Shown here: one piece after another, positions 1 to 9,175 of the stretch | Position numbering within the stretch: the first letter of the stretch is position 1 | Layout: each line of letters opens with the position of its first letter | DNA from: Paenalcaligenes suwonensis | GTDB taxonomy: Bacteria; Pseudomonadota; Gammaproteobacteria; Burkholderiales; Burkholderiaceae_B | DNA: 64,000 bases | NCBI RefSeq assembly: GCF_011290505.1 | Contig: NZ_JAANPV010000005.1 | Span: forward strand, 244,483 to 308,482 | Direction: 5' to 3' | Notes under the pieces: model-generated | The model's input: only the letters and a program-made list of their open reading frames with translations | What the model was told of the DNA's origin: nothing | Database searches by the model: none | Program-made: the position numbers and the translations under genes

Positions 1-1
1 C

Positions 2-340
2 TTTGCGCGTTTATTGGCAGGTGCTTTTGGTACGTCTATTACCACCACCGCGTGGGATGACCGTGCCAGCATGCATCATGCCCACCTTACCGAAATAGCT
101 AGACCAGGTGAACCTGCATTTGATTATGTGATGCAAACCGTGCGTAATCAGGGCTTTACACAGCAACAAGGGGCCGAAATGGTGAACCGCATTATTGAGC
201 AACAAGCGCATACCATGTCGGTCACGGATATATTCTTAGCATCGTCCGTGATCTTCCTCTTACTCTTGGGCTTGGTCTGGATTGCGAAACCCATCAAACC
301 TAGTGCCGATAGTCCCAAACCTCCAGCGGATGCACATTAA
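2..340 (+). CDS. emrB: EmrB-type MFS multidrug transporter, C-terminal fragment
   Basis: This is the last part of a 14-TM DHA2-family drug:H+ antiporter; the frame is open to the left edge, so the start lies outside the window. The visible part reads as the end of EmrB: a run containing FGTSITTTAWDDRA (from about base 29), a periplasmic loop, then one last hydrophobic helix (IFLASSVIFLLLLGLVWI) and a short polar tail ending PADAH. EmrB works in the inner membrane with an EmrA adaptor and an outer-membrane channel; those partners would lie to the left. A tRNA promoter begins 8 bases after the stop. Confidence 0.82.
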   Translation, partial: FARLLAGAFGTSITTTAWDDRASMHHAHLTEIARPGEPAFDYVMQTVRNQGFTQQQGAEMVNRIIEQQAHTMSVTDIFLASSVIFLLLLGLVWIAKPIKPSADSPKPPADAH

Positions 341-347
341 AAAACAC

Positions 348-377
348 TTGCATAATATCTGAAACAGATGCTATAGT
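348..377 (+). promoter_or_regulatory. tRNA-Asn promoter (copy 1)
   Basis: TTGCAT at 348-353 and TATAGT at 372-377 are separated by 18 bases, and the -10 ends 10 bases before the tRNA. The second tRNA-Asn has the same architecture (TTGTAT, 18 bases, TATAGT at 10222-10251), including the shared ATGCTATAGTT, which supports both as real promoters. Confidence 0.6.
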
Positions 378-387
378 TACTTTCTAT

Positions 388-463
388 TCCCTGATAGCTC
401 AGTCGGTAGAGCGACGGACTGTTAATCCGCAGGTCGCAGGTTCGAGCCCTGCTCGGGGAGCCA
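388..463 (+). tRNA. tRNA-Asn (GTT), copy 1
   Basis: This is a 76-nt cloverleaf with encoded CCA (461-463). The acceptor arms TCCCTGA and TCGGGGA pair with one T-G wobble. The anticodon GTT is at 421-423 in the loop CTGTTAA, and the T-loop GGTTCGAGCC is present. It differs from the copy at 10267-10342 by one base in the acceptor stem (T instead of C at position 5). A terminator follows at once. Confidence 0.97.
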
Positions 464-468
464 AATTT

Positions 469-502
469 AAAAAGCCCAACTATTTTTTAGTTGGGCTTTT
501 TT
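469..502. terminator. Bidirectional rho-independent terminator
   Basis: An 11-12 bp stem AAAAGCCCAAC/GTTGGGCTTTT with a loop of about 9 bases carries an A-run on the left and a T-run on the right. It sits between the plus-strand tRNA-Asn and the 3' end of the minus-strand EamA gene, so it can serve both. Confidence 0.85.
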
Positions 503-506
503 CTTT

Positions 507-1415
507 TTAGCGTCCTACTACTCGCGCGGAAGTACGGTGAAAAATTCTACCGCGCCACGTTTGGGCAATAAACACCCCTAACAAAGCAATACCGCCACCC
601 AGCAGGTGATAGGTTTTAAGCTGCTCATCCAGCAGCACAATCGCTAGCCCTGCGGTCATGACTGGCAATAAGTTCATAAACACACTGCAACGATTTGGCC
701 CCAAATGCTCTATACCTTTAATCCAAAAGAAAGGCAGCACCACAGAGGCTAAGATACCGGCATACAAAATAAGCGGCACTGTGGAAGCATCTAATACGGC
801 TTGCCCGGTAGGTACCCACAAAAACAGAGGAAGCATAAACACCAAGGCCGAGATAGCTTGCATATACGTAGACTGCCATGCCGGCACCGCTATTTTCCAC
901 TTACGTAATAACACGCTATAAAACGCATAGCTTAATGCGGCGGTTAGCATCAACACATCACCCAAACGGTAATTACCTTTAATCAGTTCCAACGGCGCAC
1001 CACCACTAATTAAATACGCCGTTCCCCACAGCGCTATACCACCACCTAACACCATCCCTATCGTGGGATACTCCCTTAACACCAGCGAACTGACCAACAT
1101 GGTTAACAACGGCGTTAAGGCCGTAATAATGGCCATATTGGTGGCAGTAGACGTGTCGGCCGCCCAGTACGACAAACACTGGTAAAACGCCATACTGAGA
1201 AAGCCCAGAAACATCAACTTAGGCCAATACTGCTTAATCACAGCACGATTTTTCCACGCGGGGGCCGCGATAAACACACTCATAATGCTGATCGCTAGCG
1301 CCAACCTATAGAAGGTAATCGCCAATGGCGAAATGGCCCCCGACGCCATTTTCGACACCACCACATTGCCCGCCCAAATCGCAATGGCTAAAAAGGGAAA
1401 CAACAAAAATCGCAT
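507..1415 (-). CDS. EamA/DMT-family exporter
   Basis: This is a roughly 300-residue drug/metabolite transporter of the 10-TM EamA type, made of two repeated 5-helix halves. It starts MRFLLFPFLAIAIWAGN, the usual first helix in which the WAGN/W-N pattern is typical. A start 24 residues upstream is possible but adds a polar leader unlike the family, so the ATG at 1415 is preferred. Members export amino acids, metabolites or drugs; the substrate cannot be told here. It is divergent from an AraC regulator (start 1510, 94 bases apart), a common arrangement in which the regulator controls the exporter. Confidence 0.85.
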   Translation of the reverse strand: MRFLLFPFLAIAIWAGNVVVSKMASGAISPLAITFYRLALAISIMSVFIAAPAWKNRAVIKQYWPKLMFLGFLSMAFYQCLSYWAADTSTATNMAIITALTPLLTMLVSSLVLREYPTIGMVLGGGIALWGTAYLISGGAPLELIKGNYRLGDVLMLTAALSYAFYSVLLRKWKIAVPAWQSTYMQAISALVFMLPLFLWVPTGQAVLDASTVPLILYAGILASVVLPFFWIKGIEHLGPNRCSVFMNLLPVMTAGLAIVLLDEQLKTYHLLGGGIALLGVFIAQTWRGRIFHRTSARVVGR

Positions 1416-1509
1416 GCTCGTTCTCTGCACAGAAAAAAATCTTATAGTGCTGCAAGCCGCAAAGACTGTATTAAGATAATGAGGCATCCGTTATCGCAAA
1501 AAAGACATT

Positions 1510-2280
1510 GTGAGCGTAGACCCTTTAGTACACCTTCCCTCCGAAACGGCTGCTAGACCCATCACAGGTTTAGCCGTGGAATACCCGCACGCCCACGTTA
1601 TTGCTGCGCATGCGCATACGCGGTCGCAATTTCTTTATGCTACTAAGGGCGTGATGGTGGTGGAAACCAGCGATGGCCGTTGGGTAGTACCACCTACGCG
1701 TGGCGTATGGTTACTGGCCGACGTAAAGCACTCTGTGCGCATGAGTGGTGCCGTTAGTATGCGCACCCTGTTTATAGACCCAGATGCCGCCCCTAATCTG
1801 CCGGATAAGGACTGCGTACTCAATGTCTCACCCCTACTTCGTGAGCTGATGCTAGAGGCGTCTCAGATCCCTCTTGATTACGATATAGACAGCCGTGATG
1901 GCCGCCTAATGCGCCTGATACTCGATGAGCTGCAAACCCTGCCCATTTTGCCCTTTTATCTACCGTGGCCTAATGACAAACGCCTAAAACGTGTCTGCGA
2001 GCATGTCGCCCAACAACCAGACTCCACCACCACCGCTGAACAATGGGCAGAGAAACTAGCCATGAGCACCAAAACCTTTCATCGCCACTTTAGGCATCAC
2101 ACTGGCATTACTTTTGGACAATGGCGTCAGTTAGCACGCCTACTGCTTTCACTGGAAAGCTTGGCAAAAGGCACACCTATTGTGCAAGTGGCGTTAGAGC
2201 ACGGCTACAACAGCCAAAGCGCTTACACCGCCATGTTTAAACGGCACTTTGGAATAACCCCGTCGGCCTTCTACCAATAA
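1510..2280 (+). CDS. AraC-family regulator with N-terminal cupin
   Basis: This is a 256-residue transcription factor. The N-terminal cupin-like sensor carries the histidine-rich HAHVIAAHAHTRSQ motif (about residues 27-40). The C-terminal AraC double helix-turn-helix has the second helix region GYNSQSAYTAMFKRHFGITPSAF at the end. It starts with GTG. Size and layout match the NimR/YdeO-like group of AraC regulators, which usually sit divergent from a small-molecule exporter, as here with the EamA gene. The ligand is unknown. Confidence 0.87.
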   Translation: MSVDPLVHLPSETAARPITGLAVEYPHAHVIAAHAHTRSQFLYATKGVMVVETSDGRWVVPPTRGVWLLADVKHSVRMSGAVSMRTLFIDPDAAPNLPDKDCVLNVSPLLRELMLEASQIPLDYDIDSRDGRLMRLILDELQTLPILPFYLPWPNDKRLKRVCEHVAQQPDSTTTAEQWAEKLAMSTKTFHRHFRHHTGITFGQWRQLARLLLSLESLAKGTPIVQVALEHGYNSQSAYTAMFKRHFGITPSAFYQ

Positions 2281-2303
2281 TGTTCGCGTACTGCGCCATG
2301 CAA

Positions 2304-2336
2304 AAAGCCCAGTTACGTTCACACGCACCGGGCTTT
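2304..2336 (+). terminator. Possible weak terminator after the AraC gene
   Basis: AAAGCCC (2304-2310) and GGGCTTT (2330-2336) pair across a 19-base loop, 24 bases after the AraC stop. The stem is short and the T-run is only three, so this is weak. Confidence 0.3.
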
Positions 2337-2364
2337 GCTACACCTGCATAGACCTACCTATGGC

Positions 2365-3000
2365 CTACGGTAAACTGGGTTTTCGTCCGTACGCGTCACG
2401 CAGCAAACGCTCAAAGGCTTCGTACATCATTTGCAGACGTTGGAACGTACCTGCATCACGGGTAATGGGGTCTGCACTGTTGGCGATTTCCACCAACAAT
2501 AGCGACACCGTTTCTACGGGTGTATCTGCACACAACTCGCCGCGCGCCACCGCCTGATGCATGCCCGAAAACACCGAAGCCTGTAACTCTTTGGTGTAGC
2601 GCGTGACCGCCTCACGCGCCAACGGGGTAATTTGATCGCGTTCAGAACGCATACGCGCAATCAAACTCCACGGATGCGCCGTATTACCAGAAGGATTGAA
2701 TATCAAATAGCGCGAACGATTAAATTGCATACTTTGCTGTATTTTTTCGCTTAAATCGTTCTCTGACAGCCAAATTTGATCAAAATGCCCTATCGTACGT
2801 TGGCAGTACTCTACCGTCACTTCCTCTATAAGTTGGTGTTTATGGCGATAGTGATAATGCACATTACCACGCGTGCAACCAAGCTCTTCGGCAATCTGCT
2901 GAAACCTAAAACCCGCACTTCCGTGCGCGATCAGCATACGCGTAGCCTCTTGTTTGATGCGCTCTTTCATGGAAAGCATTTCGTTCAAGTCTTTTTTCAT
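2365..3000 (-). CDS. TetR-family regulator at the end of the TRAP operon
   Basis: A 211-residue TetR protein. The N-terminal HTH (about residues 11-57) includes IAEELGCTRGNVHYHYRHKHQLIEEV, with H-Y-H-Y where most members have F-Y-Y-F. The remainder is the all-helical ligand domain. It begins 33 bases after the SDR stop on the same strand, so it is probably the last gene of the catabolic operon. It may sense a pathway intermediate; its operator was not identified. Confidence 0.85.
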   Translation of the reverse strand: MKKDLNEMLSMKERIKQEATRMLIAHGSAGFRFQQIAEELGCTRGNVHYHYRHKHQLIEEVTVEYCQRTIGHFDQIWLSENDLSEKIQQSMQFNRSRYLIFNPSGNTAHPWSLIARMRSERDQITPLAREAVTRYTKELQASVFSGMHQAVARGELCADTPVETVSLLLVEIANSADPITRDAGTFQRLQMMYEAFERLLRDAYGRKPSLP

Positions 3001-3033
3001 GCCTATAAATTAACCAATCCCTATCAACATACA

Positions 3034-3798
3034 TTACGCTGCAGTTAAACCACCGTCAGCCACCAATACCGACCCGATACTAAAGGACGAATCCGCTGAC
3101 GCCAAAAACAAAATCGCCTTGGCAATTTCTTCGGGTTGTCCCAAACGCATCACCGGTTGCCTTGCAGAAAGCTGTTGCAACAAGGCTTGTGGATCATCTG
3201 CTTTGGCGAGCATATCAGTAAAGTACGGCGATTGTACTGTGCCTGGCGCCACACAATTAATCCGAATATTCTCTGCCGCATGATCCAATGCCATGGCACG
3301 CGTTAGCGCAATCACAGCACCTTTGGACGCACAATACGCCGCCCTATCTCGCAAGCCTACTAGCCCTGCCACCGAAGCGGTATTCACAATAACCCCGCCC
3401 CCTTGTTCACGCATTAGCGGGATAGCGTATTTACACCCGAAGAACACACCATCCACATTCACCCGCATGATCCGTGCCCAGTCTTCCTCTGAGGTGTGCT
3501 CTACGGTGCTTGCCAGCCCAAAACCTGCATTGTTCACCAACACATCCACACGCCCGAACTGCTCATGCGTGCTGTGCAGTAGCTGCTGCACAGAACTGGA
3601 GTCCGCCACGTCTACGGGCATCGCCACTGCATAGGATCCCGCACGAACAGGCAATGCTTGAGCCACTTGTTGTGCGGCGGCTTCGTCCTTATCGGCCACC
3701 ACCACACTCGCCCCTTCAGCGGCGAAAAGCTGTGCAGTGGCAGCACCTATACCTGATGCCGCCCCAGTGATGACAGCGACTTTATGCTGCAATTTCAT
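3034..3798 (-). CDS. Short-chain dehydrogenase/reductase (SDR)
   Basis: A 254-residue classical SDR that oxidises or reduces a hydroxyl/keto group with NAD(P). It has TGAASGIG at residues 11-18, D64-V cofactor site, NNAG at 89-92, catalytic S142, Y155 and K159 (YCASK), and PG at 185-186. ADKD at the end of beta-2 favours NAD over NADP. It lies in the middle of the TRAP catabolic operon. One plausible role is the dehydrogenase for 2-keto-3-deoxy-L-fuconate made by the dehydratase at 14291-15568, since known enzymes for that step are SDRs, but this is inference. Confidence 0.85.
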   Translation of the reverse strand: MKLQHKVAVITGAASGIGAATAQLFAAEGASVVVADKDEAAAQQVAQALPVRAGSYAVAMPVDVADSSSVQQLLHSTHEQFGRVDVLVNNAGFGLASTVEHTSEEDWARIMRVNVDGVFFGCKYAIPLMREQGGGVIVNTASVAGLVGLRDRAAYCASKGAVIALTRAMALDHAAENIRINCVAPGTVQSPYFTDMLAKADDPQALLQQLSARQPVMRLGQPEEIAKAILFLASADSSFSIGSVLVADGGLTAA

Positions 3799-3807
3799 CG
3801 CCTACTC

Positions 3808-4609
3808 CTAGCGTACTTTCATCACAGAAAACTCACGCTGCACCACGCTGGCAATACTTTGCGCCACCACCCATGAGGACTTGGGATTAGAAGGCGAAGG
3901 AGTATTACTCAGCACCAAACGCATACTGCCAAACTGGCTAGTAATCTGTATCACGTGCTGATTTTGGGTAAGCGTAGGATCAACCACCACTTTGACTTTG
4001 GTTTTCTGCATTCCCACGCCTGCCAACGCCAAGGTTGCCGCAACGTTTAGGTTTTTGGGATAACGTTGCGCTGCCTCAGCCGCATTCCCCTCAAACAACA
4101 GCAAGTCTTCCGTAACCGTTTCCGCCGCTATGTTCAATTCGGCTAACTCTGGCAACCATGCCGCCACGGGCTTACGCGACTCATACACCACCTGTAAGTC
4201 GGGCGCATGGCGTACAGATTGAAATAACCAACCCGCCAATAGCACCAGAAGGCAGCAGTATTTGTGACCCGTGTAGCTCGGCTACATGAATTAGCTCGTC
4301 CACCAAGTCGGCATCGGTTAAGGCACCTATAGAGGTAATCACCACCGAAATACCTAAGGTCAAACACGTAGGTATATACGCGCTCACGGCCGCCTGCGCC
4401 GCCGCTTCGATGATCAACTGCGGCTTAAACGCCAGCAACTCATCTAGCGACGCACACTCAATGACGCCTTCAGGTAAATCCACCTGAAGCGGATCTGGTC
4501 GTCTAAGTACCAGCAACTTCGTTTGGTGTACGTTAAACAAAGGCTGCAATGTTTTAAAAACATCTTGGCCTATCGCACCGAAGCCGATAAACGCAACGCT
4601 ATTTATCAT
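3808..4609 (-). pseudogene. L-aspartate dehydrogenase-like protein, split by a +1 frameshift
   Basis: Two overlapping frames together make one AspDH/NadX-like protein. The upstream half (4609 to about 4229) has the Rossmann motif GFGAIGQ and ends in LLPSGAIGGL. The downstream half (from about 4228 to 3808) continues with LFQSVRHAPDLQ, ESRKPVAAW, YPKNLNVAATLALAG and DPTLTQNQH, all in family order. The span is 802 bases, which is 267 codons plus one base, so removing one base near 4228 (in GGGTTGGTTA) restores a full-length protein. It overlaps the upstream hydrolase stop by 11 bases, so it was built as an operon gene. It may be a pseudogene or a base-calling error. AspDH-like proteins in catabolic operons often act on substrates other than aspartate. 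Confidence 0.8.
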
Positions 4610-5402
4610 GTGTAAACCTCGAGAACCAACTCAATAAAGTATCGTTATAACTATGTGACAAGGTGATAGGAAAAAAATGTCCGCCCCGTACCCACTGGGT
4701 TAAGACAGAACCTGCAAGTAGAGTCTTCAGCTCTTGTTGTAATGCATGCGGTACCACGGCATCGTCTTCGGCACTTAAAATCAAACTCGGTACAGACAAG
4801 GCCGCTGCTTGATCTCTGCCATCAAACTGCAATAGCGCTGCAATGCGTTCCTGCACGGTTTGAATATGCTGTGATTCCCACTTTTTCCCTGCTGCTACTA
4901 AGGCGTCGTGTTCCCATATCCATTCTGCGGGATACGATAAATACACGCCTTGCTGCTCGTAACACTGCGGGTCTAGACGCAATAGCTGCGCCCGTAGCGC
5001 AAACAACTGCTGCATATACGCATTAGGCCCAGCCCATGTCGCCCCCAATACCAGTGAGCGCACTTTTTCTGGCTGATCAAAGGCCAACTGCTGTGCAATG
5101 CAACCGCCGGTAGAGTGGCCCACTACATGCGCCCGCTCTACCCCGCAATGTTGTAATAACTGATGAAAATCGTCGGCTAACTGAGCAATGCTCACGGCAG
5201 CCGTACCACGCTCAGACTGACCAATACCCCGTTGATCCATGCGGATCACCTGATAGCCTTGGGCTGTCAGCGTAGCGCTGACGCCTTTCCAAAATGCCGC
5301 ACTGCCACCTAAACCACTCATGAGCAGAACTGCTGTGCCTTCCCCCTCACGCTCAAACGCTAAGGTTGCACCATCCACATTCGACATAAAGTAAGACGTC
5401 AT
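4599..5402 (-). CDS. Alpha/beta hydrolase
   Basis: A 267-residue alpha/beta-hydrolase fold enzyme. It has the nucleophile elbow GHSTGG with S97, the acid D213 or D214 (SAEDDAVVP) and H242 (GGHFF). The oxyanion region is MSGLGGSAAFW (about 28-38), and DQRGIGQSE follows at 56-64. It resembles 3-oxoadipate enol-lactonase, RutD and related C-C or ester hydrolases. No signal peptide, so it is cytoplasmic. It lies between the TRAP receptor gene (14 bases upstream) and the AspDH-like gene (overlapping). A lactone or ester in the imported substrate's pathway is the likely target; the exact reaction cannot be read. Confidence 0.85.
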   Translation of the reverse strand: MTSYFMSNVDGATLAFEREGEGTAVLLMSGLGGSAAFWKGVSATLTAQGYQVIRMDQRGIGQSERGTAAVSIAQLADDFHQLLQHCGVERAHVVGHSTGGCIAQQLAFDQPEKVRSLVLGATWAGPNAYMQQLFALRAQLLRLDPQCYEQQGVYLSYPAEWIWEHDALVAAGKKWESQHIQTVQERIAALLQFDGRDQAAALSVPSLILSAEDDAVVPHALQQELKTLLAGSVLTQWVRGGHFFPITLSHSYNDTLLSWFSRFTHDK

Positions 5403-5416
5403 GGCTACCGTTCCTA

Positions 5417-6397
5417 TTACTGCTGACGTGCTTCTTCGATCTGACGCAAGAACTCTTCACCACCGGGCGAGCCTTGCATAATGCGTGGCCAGCCAGCACG
5501 TGCTTTTTCTTTAAACGCCGCCAGGTCAGGGCGCGTAATCGTAATACCCTTCGCTTCCATCGTGGTAAATGCATCGGCCATTTTTTGGTCCTGATACTGC
5601 AGCGCTACTTCCATAGCAGACTGTGCCGACTCTTTAATGGCTTGCTGCACCTCTTCTGGGTAACCCGCATACTTCGCTTTGGACATAATGAACAAGCTAG
5701 GCAACTGGTGCACTTCTGTTACGGCGTAGTGCTTAATGGTTTCGGAAAAACCATCGCCCACAGTTTGATCAGGGCTTAACTCAGCAGCATCCACCACGCC
5801 GTTTTGCAATGCCAAGAACAGTTCAGCATAGGCTGTAGGTGTAGGCTGTGAACCCAACGATTTATAAGCTTCTACATAGCCGGGTGACTGAATCACACGT
5901 ACTTTTAGGTGACCCATATCCTCTACTGTGTTGACAGGCTTCATCGACGCCATGCTACGCGCGTAAATAGCTCCCCAGCCCAGCCCCACCATGCCGTATT
6001 TATCCAGCTCTTGCAGCAAGTTATCCCCTACAGGTCCTTGCATAATGGTGTTGGCTTCTTCGTAGTTATTAAACAAGTACGGCAAGGACAAAATACGGTA
6101 TTCACGCACGGTATTTTCTAATGATGGCTGCCCCATAATGGAGGCATCCACCACACCGGTACGCAACCCCTGTACCAGCTTTAGCTCTCCGCCCAAGGTG
6201 CCAGACGGGAAAATCTTTACCGTGACCTCACCATTGGTTTTCTCATTCATCAACTTGGCAAAGTGCTCGGCTGCCACCTGATAAGAGCTGTTTTCACTTA
6301 ATGCATGGCCAATATTAATTTCTATAGGCTTTGCACTAACACCCAAAGCGGCCGCCAGCAGGGATACCCCAGCTACAAACTTAACGATTTTCTTCAT
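5417..6397 (-). CDS. dctP: TRAP transporter solute receptor (DctP family), operon 1
   Basis: A periplasmic binding protein of about 326 residues that captures an organic acid and hands it to the QM permease. MKKIVKFVAGVSLLAAALGVSA is a Sec signal peptide; this ATG (6397) follows the SD-like GGAG in CTTTGGAGACTGTAGC, and 12 upstream residues in frame are ignored. DctP features include GHALSENSSYQVAAEHFAK, FPSGTLGGELKLVQGLRTG and KVRVIQSPGYVEAYKSLG. The Arg in KVRV is the usual carboxylate-binding residue. It is encoded right after dctM, so the order is Q-M-P. Confidence 0.92.
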   Translation of the reverse strand: MKKIVKFVAGVSLLAAALGVSAKPIEINIGHALSENSSYQVAAEHFAKLMNEKTNGEVTVKIFPSGTLGGELKLVQGLRTGVVDASIMGQPSLENTVREYRILSLPYLFNNYEEANTIMQGPVGDNLLQELDKYGMVGLGWGAIYARSMASMKPVNTVEDMGHLKVRVIQSPGYVEAYKSLGSQPTPTAYAELFLALQNGVVDAAELSPDQTVGDGFSETIKHYAVTEVHQLPSLFIMSKAKYAGYPEEVQQAIKESAQSAMEVALQYQDQKMADAFTTMEAKGITITRPDLAAFKEKARAGWPRIMQGSPGGEEFLRQIEEARQQ

Positions 6398-6420
6398 GCT
6401 ACAGTCTCCAAACTTTATTG

Positions 6421-7695
6421 TTAGTTGAACCATGCTTTTAATAACAAAGGTCCGTAAGTAATCAGCAGTAGATTAATAAACAAGACGCCAAGAAATACTG
6501 ACAGTGGCCGCATCAATTTTTCCATTGATACCTTGGCAATTCCACAAACCAAGAACAAGTTCACGCCAACCGGTGGAGTCACCATCCCTACCGCCAAGTT
6601 CACGATCACAATCAAACCAAAATGCACTGGATCAATACCTAGGCTGACAGCAACAGGAGCCAACACAGGAGCCAGAATCAAAATGGCAGCAAAGGTTTCC
6701 ATAAACAGGCCAATCACCAATAACGCAATGTTCACAATCAGCAAGAACACATAGGGGTTATCAGAAATAGCCAAAATGGATGACGCAATGTACTGAGGTA
6801 CTTGATAAAGCGATAATGCATACGCAAACACCGCTGCAAACCCCACAATCAACATCACAATGGCGGATGTAATAGCGGATTCCCACAAAATGGCTGGCAA
6901 CTCTTTTAGGCTAATTTCTTTGTAGATAAAGGTACCCACTACAAAGGCGTAAGCCACCGCCATCACAGCCGCTTCAGTCGCCGTAAACGCACCACCGTAG
7001 ATTCCACCCAAAATAAGCACAGGCAGCATCAACGATAAAAACGCTGCACGTAAGGCCCGCATTACGCCGGTAAACCACTCACCAAACGACACACGCTGCG
7101 TATCACCGTATCCCTTAAGGGATGACCAAATAATGATGGTCAGCATCAGGGAAAAACCAATCATCAGCCCAGGAATAATCCCAGCGAAAAACATGTCCGC
7201 AACAGAGGTGCCCGTCAACATGGCGTACACAATCATGGGCACTGACGGTGGCAAAATCACCCCCAGCTCACCCGATGCTGCCACGACTGATGCCGAAAAA
7301 GGGCGTGGGTAACGATTGCGTTCCATTTCAGGAATCATCACACCACCAATAGCTGCGGTAGTAGCCGACGACGAACCGCTAATCGTGGAAAAGAACATCG
7401 TGGTGAGCACCGTTGCAGCCCCCAAACCTCCTTTCACCCAACCAATAAGCGCCATACCCAAATGAATCAAACGCTTTGCAATGCCACCGCTTTGCATCAA
7501 ACGGCCTGCCAACACAAAGTAAGGAATGGCCATCAATGCAAATGAGTCCATCGCCTCGAAAATAGTTTGCGGCAACACAATCAGCGGCAAGCCTTTTTCC
7601 AATACAGCCGGAATGGGGGCAATACCCAAACTCAACGACACGGGGACGCTAAGCAAAAACAACGCCAACAGCAGAATAATTCCAAACCCCATCAT
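6421..7695 (-). CDS. dctM: TRAP transporter large permease (DctM family), operon 1
   Basis: A 424-residue inner-membrane protein with about 12 helices, the Na+-coupled elevator subunit of a TRAP carrier. Family features are MAIPYFVLAGRLMQSGGIA, STISGSSSATTAAIGGVMIPEM and the C-terminal NLAVGMVTPPVGVNLFLVCGI. It begins 9 bases after the dctQ stop and ends 23 bases before the dctP start. Confidence 0.94.
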   Translation of the reverse strand: MMGFGIILLLALFLLSVPVSLSLGIAPIPAVLEKGLPLIVLPQTIFEAMDSFALMAIPYFVLAGRLMQSGGIAKRLIHLGMALIGWVKGGLGAATVLTTMFFSTISGSSSATTAAIGGVMIPEMERNRYPRPFSASVVAASGELGVILPPSVPMIVYAMLTGTSVADMFFAGIIPGLMIGFSLMLTIIIWSSLKGYGDTQRVSFGEWFTGVMRALRAAFLSLMLPVLILGGIYGGAFTATEAAVMAVAYAFVVGTFIYKEISLKELPAILWESAITSAIVMLIVGFAAVFAYALSLYQVPQYIASSILAISDNPYVFLLIVNIALLVIGLFMETFAAILILAPVLAPVAVSLGIDPVHFGLIVIVNLAVGMVTPPVGVNLFLVCGIAKVSMEKLMRPLSVFLGVLFINLLLITYGPLLLKAWFN

Positions 7696-7704
7696 GATCG
7701 TCCC

Positions 7705-8229
7705 CTACTCCACATTTTCGCCATTGGTAAACCGTATATCTTCACCACGACTAATGGTCTCGATAATGAGGGCTACGGTATTGAGAATCATGAGACTAAA
7801 ACCCAAGGGCATTGCGGCGTACACCCACGTTTTGGACATAGACAGCACCGGGCTAGACTCAATCGCACCAAACTCTAAAAACTCCATGCCTAACTGCACC
7901 ATCAGTACAAAAAAGGCTAAACACACCACTAACGAGACATAGCGCATAAACACACCAATCTTTCTGGGCAGGCTAAACACCACCACATCCAGTGAAATAA
8001 GCTGTGCTTTTCTACACGCTATAGATGCCCCCAGAAAAATGACCCAAATCATCAAGTAGCGAGCCACTTCTTCCGTCCAGGGTGCCGCGATATTCAAACT
8101 AAAGGTGCCCAGTAGAAAACGCACCGCCACCTGCCACAATGTGCACAGTGTCATGCCTAATAAGCATGCTGCTAACACCCATCGGATAGCGCCGTTCAAA
8201 CCATCCACCAATTTCACTAGGCCCATCAT
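7705..8229 (-). CDS. dctQ: TRAP transporter small permease (DctQ family), operon 1
   Basis: A 174-residue, four-helix membrane protein that scaffolds the DctM subunit. WTEEVARYLMIWVIFLGASIACRK (about residues 46-69) is the DctQ signature. Its ATG overlaps the stop of the upstream dehydrogenase by four bases (ATGA), suggesting translational coupling. Confidence 0.92.
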   Translation of the reverse strand: MMGLVKLVDGLNGAIRWVLAACLLGMTLCTLWQVAVRFLLGTFSLNIAAPWTEEVARYLMIWVIFLGASIACRKAQLISLDVVVFSLPRKIGVFMRYVSLVVCLAFFVLMVQLGMEFLEFGAIESSPVLSMSKTWVYAAMPLGFSLMILNTVALIIETISRGEDIRFTNGENVE

Positions 8230-9164
8230 GTGCGTTCCTCCATCCCTCTGAGTTGTAACTGCACTGCCGCAACGGCTTGATCTCGCCAGGCGCGCTTCGC
8301 ATCCAGTTGCTCTAACTCCAACGATGCCCGCATGGCGTGATGCAATGTTTGAATCAATGGCGTATCTACCGGAGGACGTAGCCCTTTGGCTTGTGCCATC
8401 TCATTAAAAATATGCCCGTAACGCTCTAAGTACCCTTGAATCCCTGTGGGCGCATTTAAATCTATGCCTTCCAAAGGACCTACCACTGACCAACGCAACC
8501 CTAACCCTTGGCTAATGATCAAGTCGGCATCAGCGGGGCGAATCACTCCGTTTGCAATCAACTCGAACATTTCCATTAACAGCGCGCCTTGCAAACGGTT
8601 CAACACAAACCCCGGAACCTCTTGCTGCAGCACTACAGGTCTTTGTCCTAACTGCTCCATAAACGTGCAGGCTGTTTTGACCACCTCAGGGCTGGTCCAC
8701 TCTGCCCCAACCACTTCCACAATAGGCATTAAATGCGGAGGGGTCATGGGGTGTACAACCAAACAACGCTCACGCTGCGCCAAATCACGTGTAAATAAAC
8801 TCGCCCCATACGTAGAGGTAGAACTTGCAAAAATAGCTGTGCTTTTGGCGTGCGCGGCTACATCCGCAAACAACTTCTGCTTCAACTCTAGGTTTTCTGA
8901 TGCTGCCTCTTGTATATAGTCAGCATCGTGCACCGCTTCTGCCAAACTATTGCTGATGGTGATTCGCGCTACCACATCGTCAACACTATCGCCTTCAGTC
9001 AGCAATGCGATAGAGTTTTGTACGCTCTCTCTGATGTTGGCGCTGATGCGTGCCGCACTCTCTACATCATGATCGTACAAACTGGTTTGCAACCCTGAAC
9101 GCGCAAACACCACCGCCCATGAGCTACCAATAATTCCACCACCTATAACAGCTACTTTCTTCAT
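8226..9164 (-). CDS. 3-hydroxyacyl-CoA dehydrogenase-fold protein, lambda-crystallin/L-gulonate dehydrogenase type
   Basis: An NAD-dependent dehydrogenase of about 312 residues: MKKVAVIGGGIIGSSWAVVF at the N-terminus is the dinucleotide fold, HPMTPPHLMPIVEVV (about 137-151) carries the catalytic His, and PGFVLNRLQGALLMEMFELI begins the helical dimer domain. The short length and the HP-x-x-PP-x-x-x-P-x-VE motif fit lambda-crystallin/L-gulonate 3-dehydrogenase or carnitine dehydrogenase better than fatty-acid HADs. The ATG at 9164 is chosen because GGTGAG sits just upstream; a GTG four codons earlier is less likely. In a TRAP operon it probably oxidises an imported hydroxy acid. Confidence 0.83.
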   Translation of the reverse strand: MKKVAVIGGGIIGSSWAVVFARSGLQTSLYDHDVESAARISANIRESVQNSIALLTEGDSVDDVVARITISNSLAEAVHDADYIQEAASENLELKQKLFADVAAHAKSTAIFASSTSTYGASLFTRDLAQRERCLVVHPMTPPHLMPIVEVVGAEWTSPEVVKTACTFMEQLGQRPVVLQQEVPGFVLNRLQGALLMEMFELIANGVIRPADADLIISQGLGLRWSVVGPLEGIDLNAPTGIQGYLERYGHIFNEMAQAKGLRPPVDTPLIQTLHHAMRASLELEQLDAKRAWRDQAVAAVQLQLRGMEERT

Positions 9165-9175
9165 GCTACTCACCA

